64,000 nucleotides of DNA, taken from NCBI GenBank assembly GCA_038363925.1, contig JAQQWL010000008.1, forward strand, positions 2,170,001-2,234,000, read 5' to 3'. Origin of the DNA: Apiospora phragmitis. Taxonomy: Eukaryota; Ascomycota; Sordariomycetes; Amphisphaeriales; Apiosporaceae. The notes under the pieces are model-generated. The model saw only the letters and a program-made list of their open reading frames with translations. It did not search any database and was not told the DNA's origin. Below, one piece after another: positions 37,434 through 49,414 of the stretch. Made by a program: the position numbers and the translations under genes. Position 1 is the stretch's first letter. Each line of letters begins with the position of its first letter.

Positions 37434-38097
37434 TATTATAACCCGACCTAATTATACGGTTAAAAGACCCCACTTACCGGTACGGAACTATTATACCCTA
37501 AACGGGTTACGATATTATAGCTACGGACCGTACCGCTAGCTATATAAATACGAAACCAGACCTTCCTTAATAACGAGTAGCGCCACTACTATGCCTAATA
37601 ATAAAACGAATACGCCCGTAAAGTAACGACAACCGATAACAAGTTACGTAGTACGGTAAACGTTCAAGCGAGATCATTAAGCGGCGTAGAGCGTAATTAA
37701 AAGCGATTATTAAATAGTATAGAGCGTAATTAAAAACGATTATTAAATAATACCGAGTATATTTAAAAAAGATTATTAAGTAATAATAAATTAATAAAGA
37801 AAAGATTAAATATATAATAATAAACGTTTCTTATATATTTTATATAAATATTTTTTATTTTAATAATTAATTTAAATATTAATCTTAATTTATTAATAAG
37901 GTAAATAACTTTAACGAAACTATTATAAATACCCCTAAGTTTATGTACTTTAATTATTATTCGTTCTTATAAGTTATTACTTATTATATCGATAAAAGCG
38001 ACTTTTATCGCACGTTCGGATACTCTCTCGTATTATTAATATAAACCCCAGTACGTCTTACTAGGTTTCTTTTAGAACCTGGATAGCGTTCGTTATA
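37434..38097 (+). repeat. 3' LTR of outer Gypsy element
   Basis: Starts TATTATAACCC (TG altered to TA) after the purine tract and ends CGTTATA just before ctagt at 38098-38102. Length 664 bp, the same as the 5' LTR. Confidence 0.9.
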
Positions 38098-39701
38098 CTA
38101 GTTATATGTGCTATATATCTTTAATTTTTATAAACTTTAAATTTAAGCTTAAATTACCTTTTTTTCGTTTCTTTAACCTTATAGCCTTTAATTAAGCCTA
38201 GAGTGTTTTAACTTACTTTTATAAAATAATAACTTATACTTCCTTTTTATTAAAAATTTTCTAGACTTTTTAAAATAGTTAGCGTTATATAATTATATAC
38301 TCTTTTAATAAGTTAATAAATTATACTTACTCTTTAAACTTTTTTAATTTTTTTAAAATTAATTAAATAATATCTAAATTATAAGCAGTATTTTAAGGCG
38401 TATAAAAAGCTTTATTAAACCCGTTAAACCTTGTCTTAATAAGATCGGCCGTTGTATAGCTAGTGTTTTCGAGTAAATATAAGCTTAATAATAGTTTTAC
38501 TATATTTATTAGCTAAAGACCGGCTACCTTTTAATTACTTCGAATATTTTAGCCCGAGAATATTTCCGAACGTGTCTTTTAATAATATTAAAGGAAATAT
38601 CGCTTATTAATTACCGTCGAGTTTATTAATTAATTTAAATTCTCGAGTATTTTATAATATATCGATTTAAAAGCGTAAAAAACGGTTAAATCGAGAGGCT
38701 ATAAAATATGAATTATATAAAGAAATAAAAAAAGAAGGCGAATATAATAGCGGAAATATAAATATATAAAATCGGTTGTTTTATAGCTTCCGTAGCTATT
38801 TATAACGAATAGCCGGTATTTTAAAGAGTCCTCTAAGGCGGTATTTAAAATAAAGATCTTTTCGAGCTATTTAATAACCGTCTTATTCGTTATTTATTTA
38901 TTCTTCGTTACGATAAACTACTAGCCTTTAAAAAGACTTAAATTAAGAGGAAATTATTACTATTAAACGGTTTTACCTTAAAAAATAATTAATAGAGGTA
39001 ATATATACTTTTAAATAAATACGTATTTAATAAGAGAGGTCTAAGCCTTTAAATTAAGCTATTTTTTTTTAAATAAACCGGTTTTTAATATTTTCGAGTA
39101 TTAAACCGTTCGATTTAATACTTTTTAAAACCCTTACTTCGTTTATATTATAATAATTAACCGGCTTAATTTCTTAGATCTCAGGTTATTTTAACTATTA
39201 GAATTATAATTAAATTATTTTAATATAAGCTTTATTAATACGCTTTAAATTAATAAATCGGGCTCTCTAAGCCTTTATAATAAGATTCCTATATAAAAAG
39301 GCTTGCAGCCACTTTTTACCAAGTGGTTCGAGGTCCCTTTAAGCTTAGAGGATACGCTTAGCGAATTCTTTTACTTGAGCGTGCGTTAGAGGAAGCCCTA
39401 GAGCCTGCTAAGCGATAATTTATAACGATAAGTGCTTCTTCTAGTTAAGACTAAGCCTTTATAGATCTACTATACCTCTAATTAAGAGTGTTAACCTTTA
39501 AGCTAGTTTTAAAACATTAACTTAAAAATATTATATTTTTAAATAGCTTATTTAATTAAAGTATTATTTATAATATAATTTAAAGTTTTTTAAAGTATTA
39601 ATTTATAATTAAATAATAATACTTTATAAAAAAATTTAAAGGAAAACAATAAGGAATTAATGGATGAGTTACAAAAGTTTAAAGGGGGTGAAAAATCAGG
39701 T

Positions 39702-39756
39702 GGCTGGTTAACAGGGGGCCCAAAGCAGGTGGGGCCCGAAGGTGGGTCTCCAACGT
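39702..39756 (-). repeat. Right terminal inverted repeat of element B
   Basis: On the minus strand it begins ACGTTGGAGACCCACCTT and continues with CTTTGGGCCCCCTGTTAACC. It appears unmutated compared with the left end. Confidence 0.85.
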
Positions 39757-40479
39757 TATCTTTGAGCTTGGTAACAAGACAGCCCTCGATAGCTTCAACA
39801 GCAAGATCATCAATGAATCGCTTCTTGATTACCTAAGGACTATATTAGGATGATACGGCTAGAGGGGTACAACATCTACTTTATAGTACGCTCTCATATA
39901 GTCGAGCGCTTCTGATGCAGCGAAATGATCCATGTCGCGGTCGGCTGAGGTTAGGAAGGCATGGCGGACTTGATTCGCATCGCAGCCGTCACGAAGCCGT
40001 TGCACCCCTGAGTTAGTCGTATGAAACAATACAGCAATGATGCTGTTGATCCGGGATTCTTCCCTCTCCTCGCGGATCTTCTGGATTATATCCGTCATGT
40101 AGAGATTGTAGGTGATGGGATGACCACTATGATCTAGCAGCTTGGCCATTCGTTCACCCATAGCTTTCGTGATCCCTTCCAATTTGGGCATGACCACGTT
40201 CATCATGATAGCTTCCACCGCCATTGGATCTGCTATGTGATCAATCGAATGTCGGAGAAATTTCTGAGCTGCCAGCCACGCTTTTCGAACATGCCGCTCA
40301 GCGATTTCAACCCAAGGGGACGATTGCTCTTTGAGCAAATCGCACACAATCATGGGATTGAAGATCCCTGGTAATTCTCGACCGCGATTTCGTTCCAAGA
40401 GCGTTATTATCTTTTTGATGTATTGTTCTCGAGTCATAGCGCTACTGCTTAAAGCCCCTTGCTCTTGCGGTAGTGGGTA

Positions 40480-40528
40480 AGCCAGCTGACGGTGCTACGG
40501 TCACCCCATGCAACGGCGACCCTAAAAA
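40480..40528 (+). repeat. Left terminal inverted repeat of element C
   Basis: Starts AGCCAGCTGACGGTGCTACG and ends near CAACGGCGACCCTAAA. It matches the other end except for one extra C there. Confidence 0.92.
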
Positions 40529-40602
40529 CTAACAATAATACTACATAATAATAATACGAATAATTTAATTAAAAATTAATACAAAATCTTAAAAACATTA
40601 TT

Positions 40603-42239
40603 TCAGTCCCGAAACGCTTCTATGACACTCTTAATCTCAGATTTAGAGTCAGATTTAATTATAACGGCTTCCGGCGCCGACGATGAAGGAGTAACAGCCT
40701 GGGGTTCCGGTGTAACGCCATTCATCTCCCTCTTAACTGCCATGGCATCTCGTATACGCGTAAACTTCTGGTTGGGGTTAGGCATTACTTTTTTCCTCTT
40801 TTTACCTCTTTCTTTTTCTAGATTACCTTTTAAAACTGACTTCTCGTGCTCTAGTTGGCCGATCTGGCCGTTCAAAGTATCCAGACTCTTCTGGAGCTTC
40901 CGGAACAAAACCCGGCGCGTCGCGCCATCGAAAATAGCATTATTACCACCAAGCGTATCGGCTAACTCTTTAATCTGGCGGCTAGTCGTAAGTATTAGCA
41001 ACGCTATGGAGGAGAATTATTCATCGGAAACGTCGGGGGGAGGCTCAAATGGTCCTGCCTCTGCCTGGTCTTCCATCCTCCGGTTCCGGCTATTGAGGGG
41101 CTTGTTAATATCGCGAGGGAATATACCAGTTGCGGCCCAGCCGCCAGTTATTATATGCGGCCGAAAGGCAAACCTTCTAGCTAACTCGTAGCACCGGAGG
41201 AAGTCCCTCTTACTTATATTCATGTTATTAAGCCCCATACAGTATAGGGTCACCTTCCGGTGGTAGGTGTCCTTCAGCATACTGAAGGGACCAAGATCCA
41301 GGGGTTGTAATAGGTGCGACGAGTATGCCGGAAGGAAGAGAAGCCATATCTTATGCTTTAAGCACGTCATGATGAAGTCTTCGCTTGCGTGGCTAGCGTG
41401 ACTATCCAGGATGATGAGCCGCCACTGGTCCTCGTTTTCAGGCTTTATATGAGGGATGAAGACCTCATTTAGCCACACCAGGGCCAGCTCCTTGTTGGTC
41501 CAGCCTTTAGGGGATGCCGCAAAGACCCAATCCTCCATAGCATCCGTTAGCGAGTCCTCCTCCTCCGGAAACCATTGCTGCTAGACCTATTAACCCTTAA
41601 ATATGATAAGAGGAGGCAAGGCTCGGCCCAAAGCGTTGTTGTATTCGACCGCAGAAGCCCATTCTCGGTTAGGGGAGTCTGTAACTAGTATTCTCTTCAT
41701 TCCAGCAGGCCTAATAACCATCATATTCGTTCCACAGCCGAGCTGGTTACCGATCTCGTCGACGTTAAACCGAAACTCTGGAGGGATCTATTCTAGAATA
41801 GGATTGTTAAGCCGCTCGAAAAACTCTATAATTTTCTCTGCGGAAGTTACGTTAAGCCTTAAGAAATCCATCCTTTTAGAAAGAATAGTACCGATAGATG
41901 GATAGCGAGCAATAAATCTTTTAACCCAATACTTGCCGAGGATTATATTAATCCCGTTAGCTTAAAGGATCCGTTAGGCGAACATCCGGAAAATAACGTG
42001 CGCCGGTGAGCAGCCTAGATCATACTATACAAGGCACCAAGTCACGATTTGAAACTCTTCCGCTATTGTTAAGGCCTGGAAGGACTCATTCCGTTGTTTT
42101 ATAGTCTTGCGGCCGTGAATCCGAGCCCTTAGAGTTGTTCAGGGACATTGTGCTTCTCGGCGGCTTGTTTCATTGACGAGCCATTTATAACATCCTGAAT
42201 CGCGCGTTGCAGTGCTGACTCGTTAAGTTTACGGCCCAT
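40603..42239 (-). pseudogene. Transposase of element C (DDE_1/pogo type) with nonsense mutations
   Basis: Starts MGRKLNESALQRAIQDVING, a psq-like helix-turn-helix with SMKQAAEKHNVP, on the minus strand from 42239. The catalytic part is well kept: FRFNVDEIGNQLG (first Asp), LIILDSHASHASEDF (second Asp), then LFLPAYSSHLLQPLDLGPFS with the third acidic residue of the family. The C-terminal basic coiled region ends at 40603. The first third is broken by stops and shifts. Later stops (in E-stop-IPPEF; two TAA/TAG then a TAG in the segment before QQWFPEEED; after PPDVSDE) all fit CAA/CAG changed to TAA/TAG. That is the C-to-T in CpA expected from light RIP. Inactive, but trans-mobilisation by a live relative would be possible given the intact ends. 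Confidence 0.88.
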
Positions 42240-42349
42240 CGGAAAGAGGAAAAGAAAAGGAAAACGATGGTATTATTCAATTAACTATAAATCAAAAGCT
42301 GACTGGTTTATATACTGATTTATATGTGGTGCTGTCAGGGGCTATCTAA

Positions 42350-42398
42350 ATTTAGGGGTCGCCGTTGCATGGGGTGACCGTAGCACCGTCAGCTGGCT
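42350..42398 (-). repeat. Right terminal inverted repeat of element C
   Basis: Reverse complement of the left end with a single-base length difference in the CCC(C)TAAA stretch. Confidence 0.92.
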
Positions 42399-42721
42399 TA
42401 GCGCTCACCATGCTCGTCTAGCTTAGACTCGAAGTCCCGATTGAGATTTTGGACAACAACACGGATACGCTTCTCATAGCCTTCTGTCGTCATGGAGTCT
42501 CCAAAGAAGTTAGAATCATATGTGCCATCTGCAGCAGCCTGGACCAGGGCTTGGAAAAATTGGCTAATTTGGACGAGATAAATGCGCTGATCTTGGATCG
42601 TCGTGCGTGGCAACCCTAGCTTGGCCAACTGTTGTTGGCAAACCGTCGACTTGTCAGCAATTTCCCCATCCCTGACTGCCCGCTTCTCCTGGATGAGCGT
42701 TTGCCACTCTGCAGTGACCAT

Positions 42722-43552
42722 TGTTCTACTGTTGTCAAGTAACAGATGAAGAGATATAATAGGCTCTTGGGAGCAGAAATGGAGATGGTGGGGGTGTTCT
42801 GGTTGACGGTAAGGGTATCGTGACTTGGCGGTATTAGAGAGACAGTGTACAAAGCTTCAAAACCGGATAACTCAAGACAGCCATACATATACTTTTGGAC
42901 GCTCAATGACTTCAGAAAATGAACAGGCCGCTCGAGAACAATCATGCGGCTGGGCCGTGGCTTCCAATCTCAGCTTTCGGAATCATAATTGGGGTTGAGC
43001 CCTTATCACAGCTATGCCCTTCCACCGAGGCCGATGCGCGCGCCGACATCCGGGGCAAAGCCGGGAAGGTTAACTCAAGGGCCCTCCTCCAACTTCCCCC
43101 GCACCCAATGATAAGGCGTGTGTATCCTAGCGAGGCGGCGCGCGGATTTCTCCAAACTGACACGCTGGCTTCCGTTTTGCAGTGGATGTTTGTCGCCTAT
43201 AGAGGAGAGAAGGTATCGCGAGGGGTGTCTATTACAGGCTCACGTCGTCTCCCATGGCACATCTTACAGAGAATTCGATCCGAGTCTTTCCGCGGTAGAG
43301 CTTTTCTGATCAATTGGCAGATGAGCGTAGATTACGACTTATAAGATAGCACGACAAGGTTTATCTCCAAGTCTTTCTACTACGTAGCAGTCTTCACTGC
43401 GATACTTTGATGCCGTAGCCGCCTATCCAAGAAAACTAAATTGGAGGTTCATTCTTCCTATTCCAAAATCAGTTGTTCCTCGTCAAAAGTGCACAACCAA
43501 GCTACATGCGCATACGTATATAAATCCAGCACAACTGAGCTCCCACCCGCAT
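42722..43552. other. Intergenic region right of the dynamin relic
   Basis: The open frame at 42919-43344 (plus) and the overlapping minus frames have no recognisable motif. The minus strand near 42722-42760 could be an intron end (CTTGAC, then CAGTAG) leading into the relic. No GTPase domain of the dynamin type was found here. Confidence 0.4.
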
Positions 43553-44931
43553 CTAACCAACAAGCTTGGCCCTAGCCCTCCAAACATCATCATTGGCCAG
43601 TCCTACGAAGTCCTCGTAGAACAGACTCGTCGCGACGTACATATCGCCCTTCTTGTTGTTCGGCATGATGTATGTGAGATCAGGCACAGGCGCCATCCTC
43701 GCCCGCCTGACAAAGTCCGGGCAGCCGAGGCCTTTGCCGAAATCGCAGTTGTTCAGCCAGTGAAGCTGCGCCCACGAGGAGCACAGGAAGTCCCAACCGG
43801 CCGTGTTGCCCGCTCCGTAGAAAATGGTCGTCTTGTCCTCTGTGTTTCTGATCAAGGTGACGAGACTACGGATGAAGTGGTCGTCGACGGCCTTGAGTGA
43901 CTCGCGCACATCGACGGCGACATCGACGGCGACATCGGTGAGGGAGGATCCAGCGACCTCCTGCGCCGTCTTCCAGCTCTTGTCGGCGAGAGCGACGAGG
44001 TGGCCGAGGTAATCCTCACCGATTAGAGGGTTCAGCACTGATCGCGAGTCAACGGCGCGCTGAAGCTGCATAATCTCGTCCTTGCTGACACGGCCCTCAG
44101 CGATGCGAGCGGCTGTGAGCCGTTGCACGAGTAAAGCTGTGATTGCGTCGTTGGTTGACACCCAGGCCCGGCCGCTTGAGGCGTCCTTCTTAAGGTCCTC
44201 GAGCTGTTGGGCCGAGAAGCGCCAGTATATCCAGACCGCCTGCTTGGGTCCCTTCTTGGACTCTGTACTGGGCGTCGCGTGTGCCTTGAGGGCTGAGGGC
44301 CTGCGCATACTATCGTGGCTTGCAGGAGCCTCCCCGTCCTTGAGCAGAGGCACGATTTTGTCTGCGTCACGCTGCTCAACGGCGACGAGATCTGCATCCA
44401 GCTCCTCGCCACACCCCAGCCGCGGCAAACATCTTCAATACAGTGCCCTGGCCGTTCATATCGAGGGCGTTGTGCATGAAGCAAAACAGACGAGAACGCC
44501 GCCCTCGATGAAGTTGGCCTGGACAACGAAGACTGGGAGCTCAGAACCGGGCTCATACTGGTATCCCATGCCCTTTACAGGGCAGAGAACATCACGATCG
44601 AGCATGGCAAAAGGTGCGTCCGCAGCAGCAATCTCAGCGTAGGAAGGGCATAGGGCGGTGCAATCCTTCCGGCGCACGGGCGACTTGTTCTGATGAGGAG
44701 GTAAGGGACGATCTCATATTTGCCGGAGCTGGAGTCGGAGACGCCGGTCTTGATGACCTGTCCGGCGAGTGAAGGATAAGCCTCCAGAACTTTCAAGGCT
44801 GCCTTGTCGAGGGTTGCGAGGGTATCATCGCGGGTGGTGCCGGGCTGGTTAGGGAACCCCAGGATCAACACAGTATAGGTGTCCCAGCAGAGCTGGCCAA
44901 AGATGCCTGGCTAACGAAGCTTTGGGGACAT
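43553..44931 (-). pseudogene. Fungal BAHD-like acyltransferase (transferase family, Tri101-type), broken frame
   Basis: An acyl-CoA-dependent O-acyltransferase of the kind used in secondary metabolism. Read from ATG 44931: a TAG at codon 7, then IFGQLCWDTYT, LEAYPSLAGQV and KYEIVPY. The frame changes near 44700, giving SPVRRKDCTALCPSYAE. It changes again near 44480, giving the HNALD box (catalytic HXXXD motif, 44474-44460), and once more near 44425. The last 290 residues are one frame, with WVSTNDAITALLVQRL, the RSVLNPL segment and NCDFGKGLGCPDF (the DFGWG-type motif, here DFGKG). Total length would be about 460 residues, typical of the family. It has three shifts and one CAG-to-TAG-like stop, so it is either a decayed gene or error-laden sequence. 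No partner biosynthetic genes lie beside it; the substrate is unknown. Confidence 0.8.
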
Positions 44932-46527
44932 TGGGTTATGTATCTCTGGGCTTCTTCTTTTTGGTAATTTTTCCCTGACTCGGTTTTCGGTTCGTCGTTC
45001 AACTGGCTGTGATGGTTGTTCCTTGAAGAGTGTTTGGCCTTTGGCTCAGATGGGAACCTTCAATTCAACAGAGAGCAAGGGAAGGGTATCAATGAACAGA
45101 CAGACGCCAAAACGAAAACTCCCTGCATCGCTCAACTAGGCATGGGTAATTATCTTAGGCAGATGTCGAAGAGGAGAGTCGGAAACTACTGCGGCGACAC
45201 GACGGCATGCGGTACCTCGTGTGGGGTAGCATCCAATGTGTGAGGAGCCGCCCGAACCTGCGAAGGCAAACCCTGCAACACGACTACTTTCCGTGTCTCC
45301 TCAATTCTGTCGGGCTTCCCATTGGCTCCAAAGATCCTCATATCATCATAAATAAGATACGGCAGCCTTCTCGTTGGTTGCTGAGATAAGGGAGGGAGTG
45401 AAGTGCCTCGATATTGCAGTGTGTATCATCGGGGAGTCGTCCGGGCTAGATCGGCTGTGTCGGCCACCCCACACAACCAGGGTCCTGCGCCATAGCGCAG
45501 GTCGCATGAAGTTAATGCAATAAAGTGTAAACTCAAGACGCTGTTAGCCGTGGTTGATAGGTTGAAGGGTATCCCGCCTAAGGGAGGGGGAGGTTGAGGT
45601 GATTGAAGGTGAGCGTCAGTGACCAAGGGTGATCAAAGCCTGAGCAAGAGCGGCGGTGCTGACTAACGAGGCCTGTAGGCGAGGGACCCAATAGGTGCGC
45701 ACCCGGGGGCGCACGTAAGTGTCACGTGTTGCGCACCCGGTACCATGGGCAGAAACATGGGCAAGTTCATTCCTACCATAACGAGATTGATGTGTCTCTG
45801 GCTTTGGGCACGTATCTAATCTAAATTTAATCTGCACCCGATCCCGTGCGACAAGGGTGCCTACAAGCAGTTGACTGCCGTTGAGATGCCCAAAGTCGAA
45901 TGTCGAATGCAACAAGTCATGGAACTCCGATGCTTGGCTTCTATCGGCCCTGGTATCAACTGCCGAAGATACTCATCTCATCGTCACCAAGATGGCCAGG
46001 TCGAAGCTCATTAAAACAACTCATCATAGGCGACCCAGAGCGCCTATCTGGTTGTGTTGTATCCGAGTGTTGTTGGTTCTCCCGTCGGAGGATCTAAAAC
46101 AGGAAACTTCCAATCGTTCGGCGAGTTGAGGTAAGCGCCCAGAATCCGCCAAGTCGTTGGTTATGCTTATTTCCATGGGGCCATGCGGGCACGCCAGGGC
46201 ACAACTAATCCAGTTGGTTGCGCATTTGCCCCTTGATTAGTTGCAAGGATGCCCTGGCCGGAAACCCCCACAGCCCTGAATATCAATCCCCAAAACGCGC
46301 GTTGGCTCCAAGAGACTTGCTCTAGCTTGCCGGCGATTGACGTCGTTCTGTTTCACCCAATTTTGTTCCGCCGTCGGGTTTCATGTTGGCAGCGAGAGAA
46401 ATCTGGCTTCACGATCCTAGGCGAATTCTTGCCTCTTCCTTAATGTAGCTTACGTACATACCATTCATTGCCCAGTCATTCGTTTTCTCTGTCCTTTTCA
46501 AGAACTTCCCCGGACGGCTCCTCAGCA
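44932..46527. other. Intergenic region
   Basis: About 1.6 kb without a supported gene; all open frames are under about 100 codons and without bias. The last 60 bp before 46528 are pyrimidine-rich, as in a leader for the mannosidase. Confidence 0.45.
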
Positions 46528-48406
<1,879 letters not shown>

Positions 48407-49414
48407 ACGCCGCTCATGAAGTTTACCACCTTTTACGGCCGACTCCCAAGACCCACGGAAGCTCTCTAGGATCTAGAGATGCAACTATTGAATGAGCTTC
48501 CTCGAAACTTGCTCCCTGAGCAGCTTCCATGCTCAAGGAGAGGAAGACGAGCATCGACGGCGCTTCCCAGAGACCATAAAAGTCCGCCCTGTATAGCAAA
48601 ATGCGGTCCCTTCAGCAATGCCACCTATGGAACCAGTCCGAGCCCCGTGGGGCTAACAGATACGATCATCGCCGGAGTTTGGAATGGTTAACAAGGGACA
48701 AGCCATGCTTGTATAATATGAGTCTGGCGTAGACTAACTATTAGCCAATTCCTTCTTGGTTCAAACGTACTGAGGGGCCCCCTTTGGGCGAAGAGCAGCA
48801 GGCCATCTAGTTGGATCCGGGCATGTTTCAGACCCGAATCGGCGAAGGCATGAGCGCTACGTAGAGGGACATCAGAAGTCCATGAACGAAATGACGGGAG
48901 GAATCCGACTTACAAAAGCTGCATCTTACATAAGGTTTGAGTCATCAGCTCCCGCCAACTGAAAGGTATTTGAACGGACAGTCGCGGAAGGTCACGAATA
49001 GAATCAGTGAGGATGGAAGAAGTGGGATTGTATAAATCAAATCATGAACCGTGTTGGCGGTATTCACATGATGTGCACGCCGTATGATCGGATAGAGAAC
49101 GAGTCCCCCGCCCTCACTTCGAGTGCAGACAATCACGGGGATAGAGAGCCCGCGATCTTCCAATCAAAATGACGAATGTAACGTACCTCCTCCAGTTGGG
49201 TGGGATACCGAGCAAGGTAAGCAGACAGGGGTACAAATCCTATCCCTTGGCAACAGAAACCAACAAAGGAGATGCTCCGAAATGCTCCAGCACATTAATC
49301 CGACTTCTGCCTGCTCAATAGTTTCCCACTTTTGTCTCTTATCTCTCGTCCGTCCGTCTCTCCGGTCTTCTTTCGCGTCTCGACAGCAGATAGACACCAA
49401 ATCTTTTTTCCAGG
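48407..49414. other. Intergenic region
   Basis: About 1 kb, no gene, RNA or repeat supported. The 90 bp before 49415 are CT-rich (CCGTCCGTCTCTCCGGTC type), as in a fungal promoter and leader. Confidence 0.45.

Larger units (their letters stand above)
22598..38097 (+). mobile_element. RIP-degraded chromodomain Ty3/Gypsy retrotransposon (outer copy)
   Basis: The LTRs at 22598-23261 and 37434-38097 (664 bp each) are in direct orientation, flanked by the perfect 5-bp duplication ctagt (22593-22597 and 38098-38102). A purine tract AAAAAAAGAGGATAG abuts the 3' LTR. Without the inner element it is about 7.72 kb. Degraded pol is readable on the plus strand: reverse transcriptase near 26350-26760 (NKDGKP, IDYxKLNKI, KNRYPL, then FVIIYLNNILIYSEN for the YLDDILIYSE box), and RNase H up to SRxPDY at 27505. 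After the nested insertion come integrase (TAYHLxTNGxTERIN near 36010-36060), GPTFKEGEKVYF near 36360, and a C-terminal chromodomain-like stretch near 36600-36720. There are stops throughout, and it is dead. Confidence 0.92.
22405..39758 (-). mobile_element. RIP-degraded TA-inserting DNA transposon (element B), split by nested Gypsy elements
   Basis: The ends ACGTTAGAGACCCACCTT (22407, plus strand) and ACGTTGGAGACCCACCTT (from 39756 on the minus strand) are about 55-bp inverted repeats. They are flanked by TA at 22405-22406 and 39757-39758. Only 22407-22597 and 38103-39756 belong to the element, about 1.85 kb in all and thus Fot1-sized; the rest is the nested Gypsy insertion. On the minus strand near 38840-38690 a degraded transposase reads like the DDE_1 core (an NSYGS-type Asp/Asn box, then FLFLYNSYFIAPRF, where the family has LPPHTSHxxQPLD). 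The left end is strongly RIP-altered while the right end (39655-39756) keeps normal GC. Confidence 0.85.
40478..42400 (-). mobile_element. Pogo/Fot1-type DNA transposon (element C), lightly mutated
   Basis: 1919 bp (40480-42398) with near-perfect inverted repeats of about 49 bp beginning AGCCAGCTGACGGTGCTACG, flanked by TA at 40478-40479 and 42399-42400. It lies inside the dynamin-like relic, and deleting it with one TA restores an open frame. GC content is normal. It is the youngest-looking mobile element in the window. Confidence 0.93.
39757..42721 (-). pseudogene. Dynamin-like GTPase gene relic: middle and effector regions, interrupted twice by transposons
   Basis: The minus-strand frame from ATG 42721 (middle domain: QQLAKLG, VQISQFFQALVQAAADGTYD, VQNLNRDFESKLDEHGE) runs to 42399, is cut by element C, and resumes at 40479 in the same frame. 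It then gives TLLERNRGRELPGIFNP, LLKEQSSPW and HPITYNLYMTDIIQ, as in the intact paralogue at 54-56 kb. A 48-nt intron (39874-39827, donor GTAGAT, acceptor CCTTAG) precedes RFIDDLAVEAIEGCLVTKLK, and there element B interrupts; the last part is at 22260-22404. The intron and break coordinates are my reading. No GTPase domain was found upstream of 42721, where an acceptor-like CAGTAG stands, so the N-terminal half is missing or unreadable. The remaining frame carries no stops apart from the insertions. Confidence 0.85.

Noticed and set aside
22405..39758. One 17.35-kb element bounded by inverted repeats (giant cargo transposon)
   Set aside because: The inverted ends belong to a ~1.85-kb TA-inserting transposon; the remaining length is explained by two nested Gypsy elements with their own LTRs and target duplications.
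42919..43344. 141-codon plus-strand frame right of the dynamin relic
   Set aside because: No recognisable motif, signal peptide or splice context; likely chance.
43553..44931. Secondary-metabolite gene cluster around the acyltransferase
   Set aside because: No polyketide synthase, peptide synthetase, terpene synthase, P450 or regulator is present nearby; the neighbours are general metabolism and transposons.
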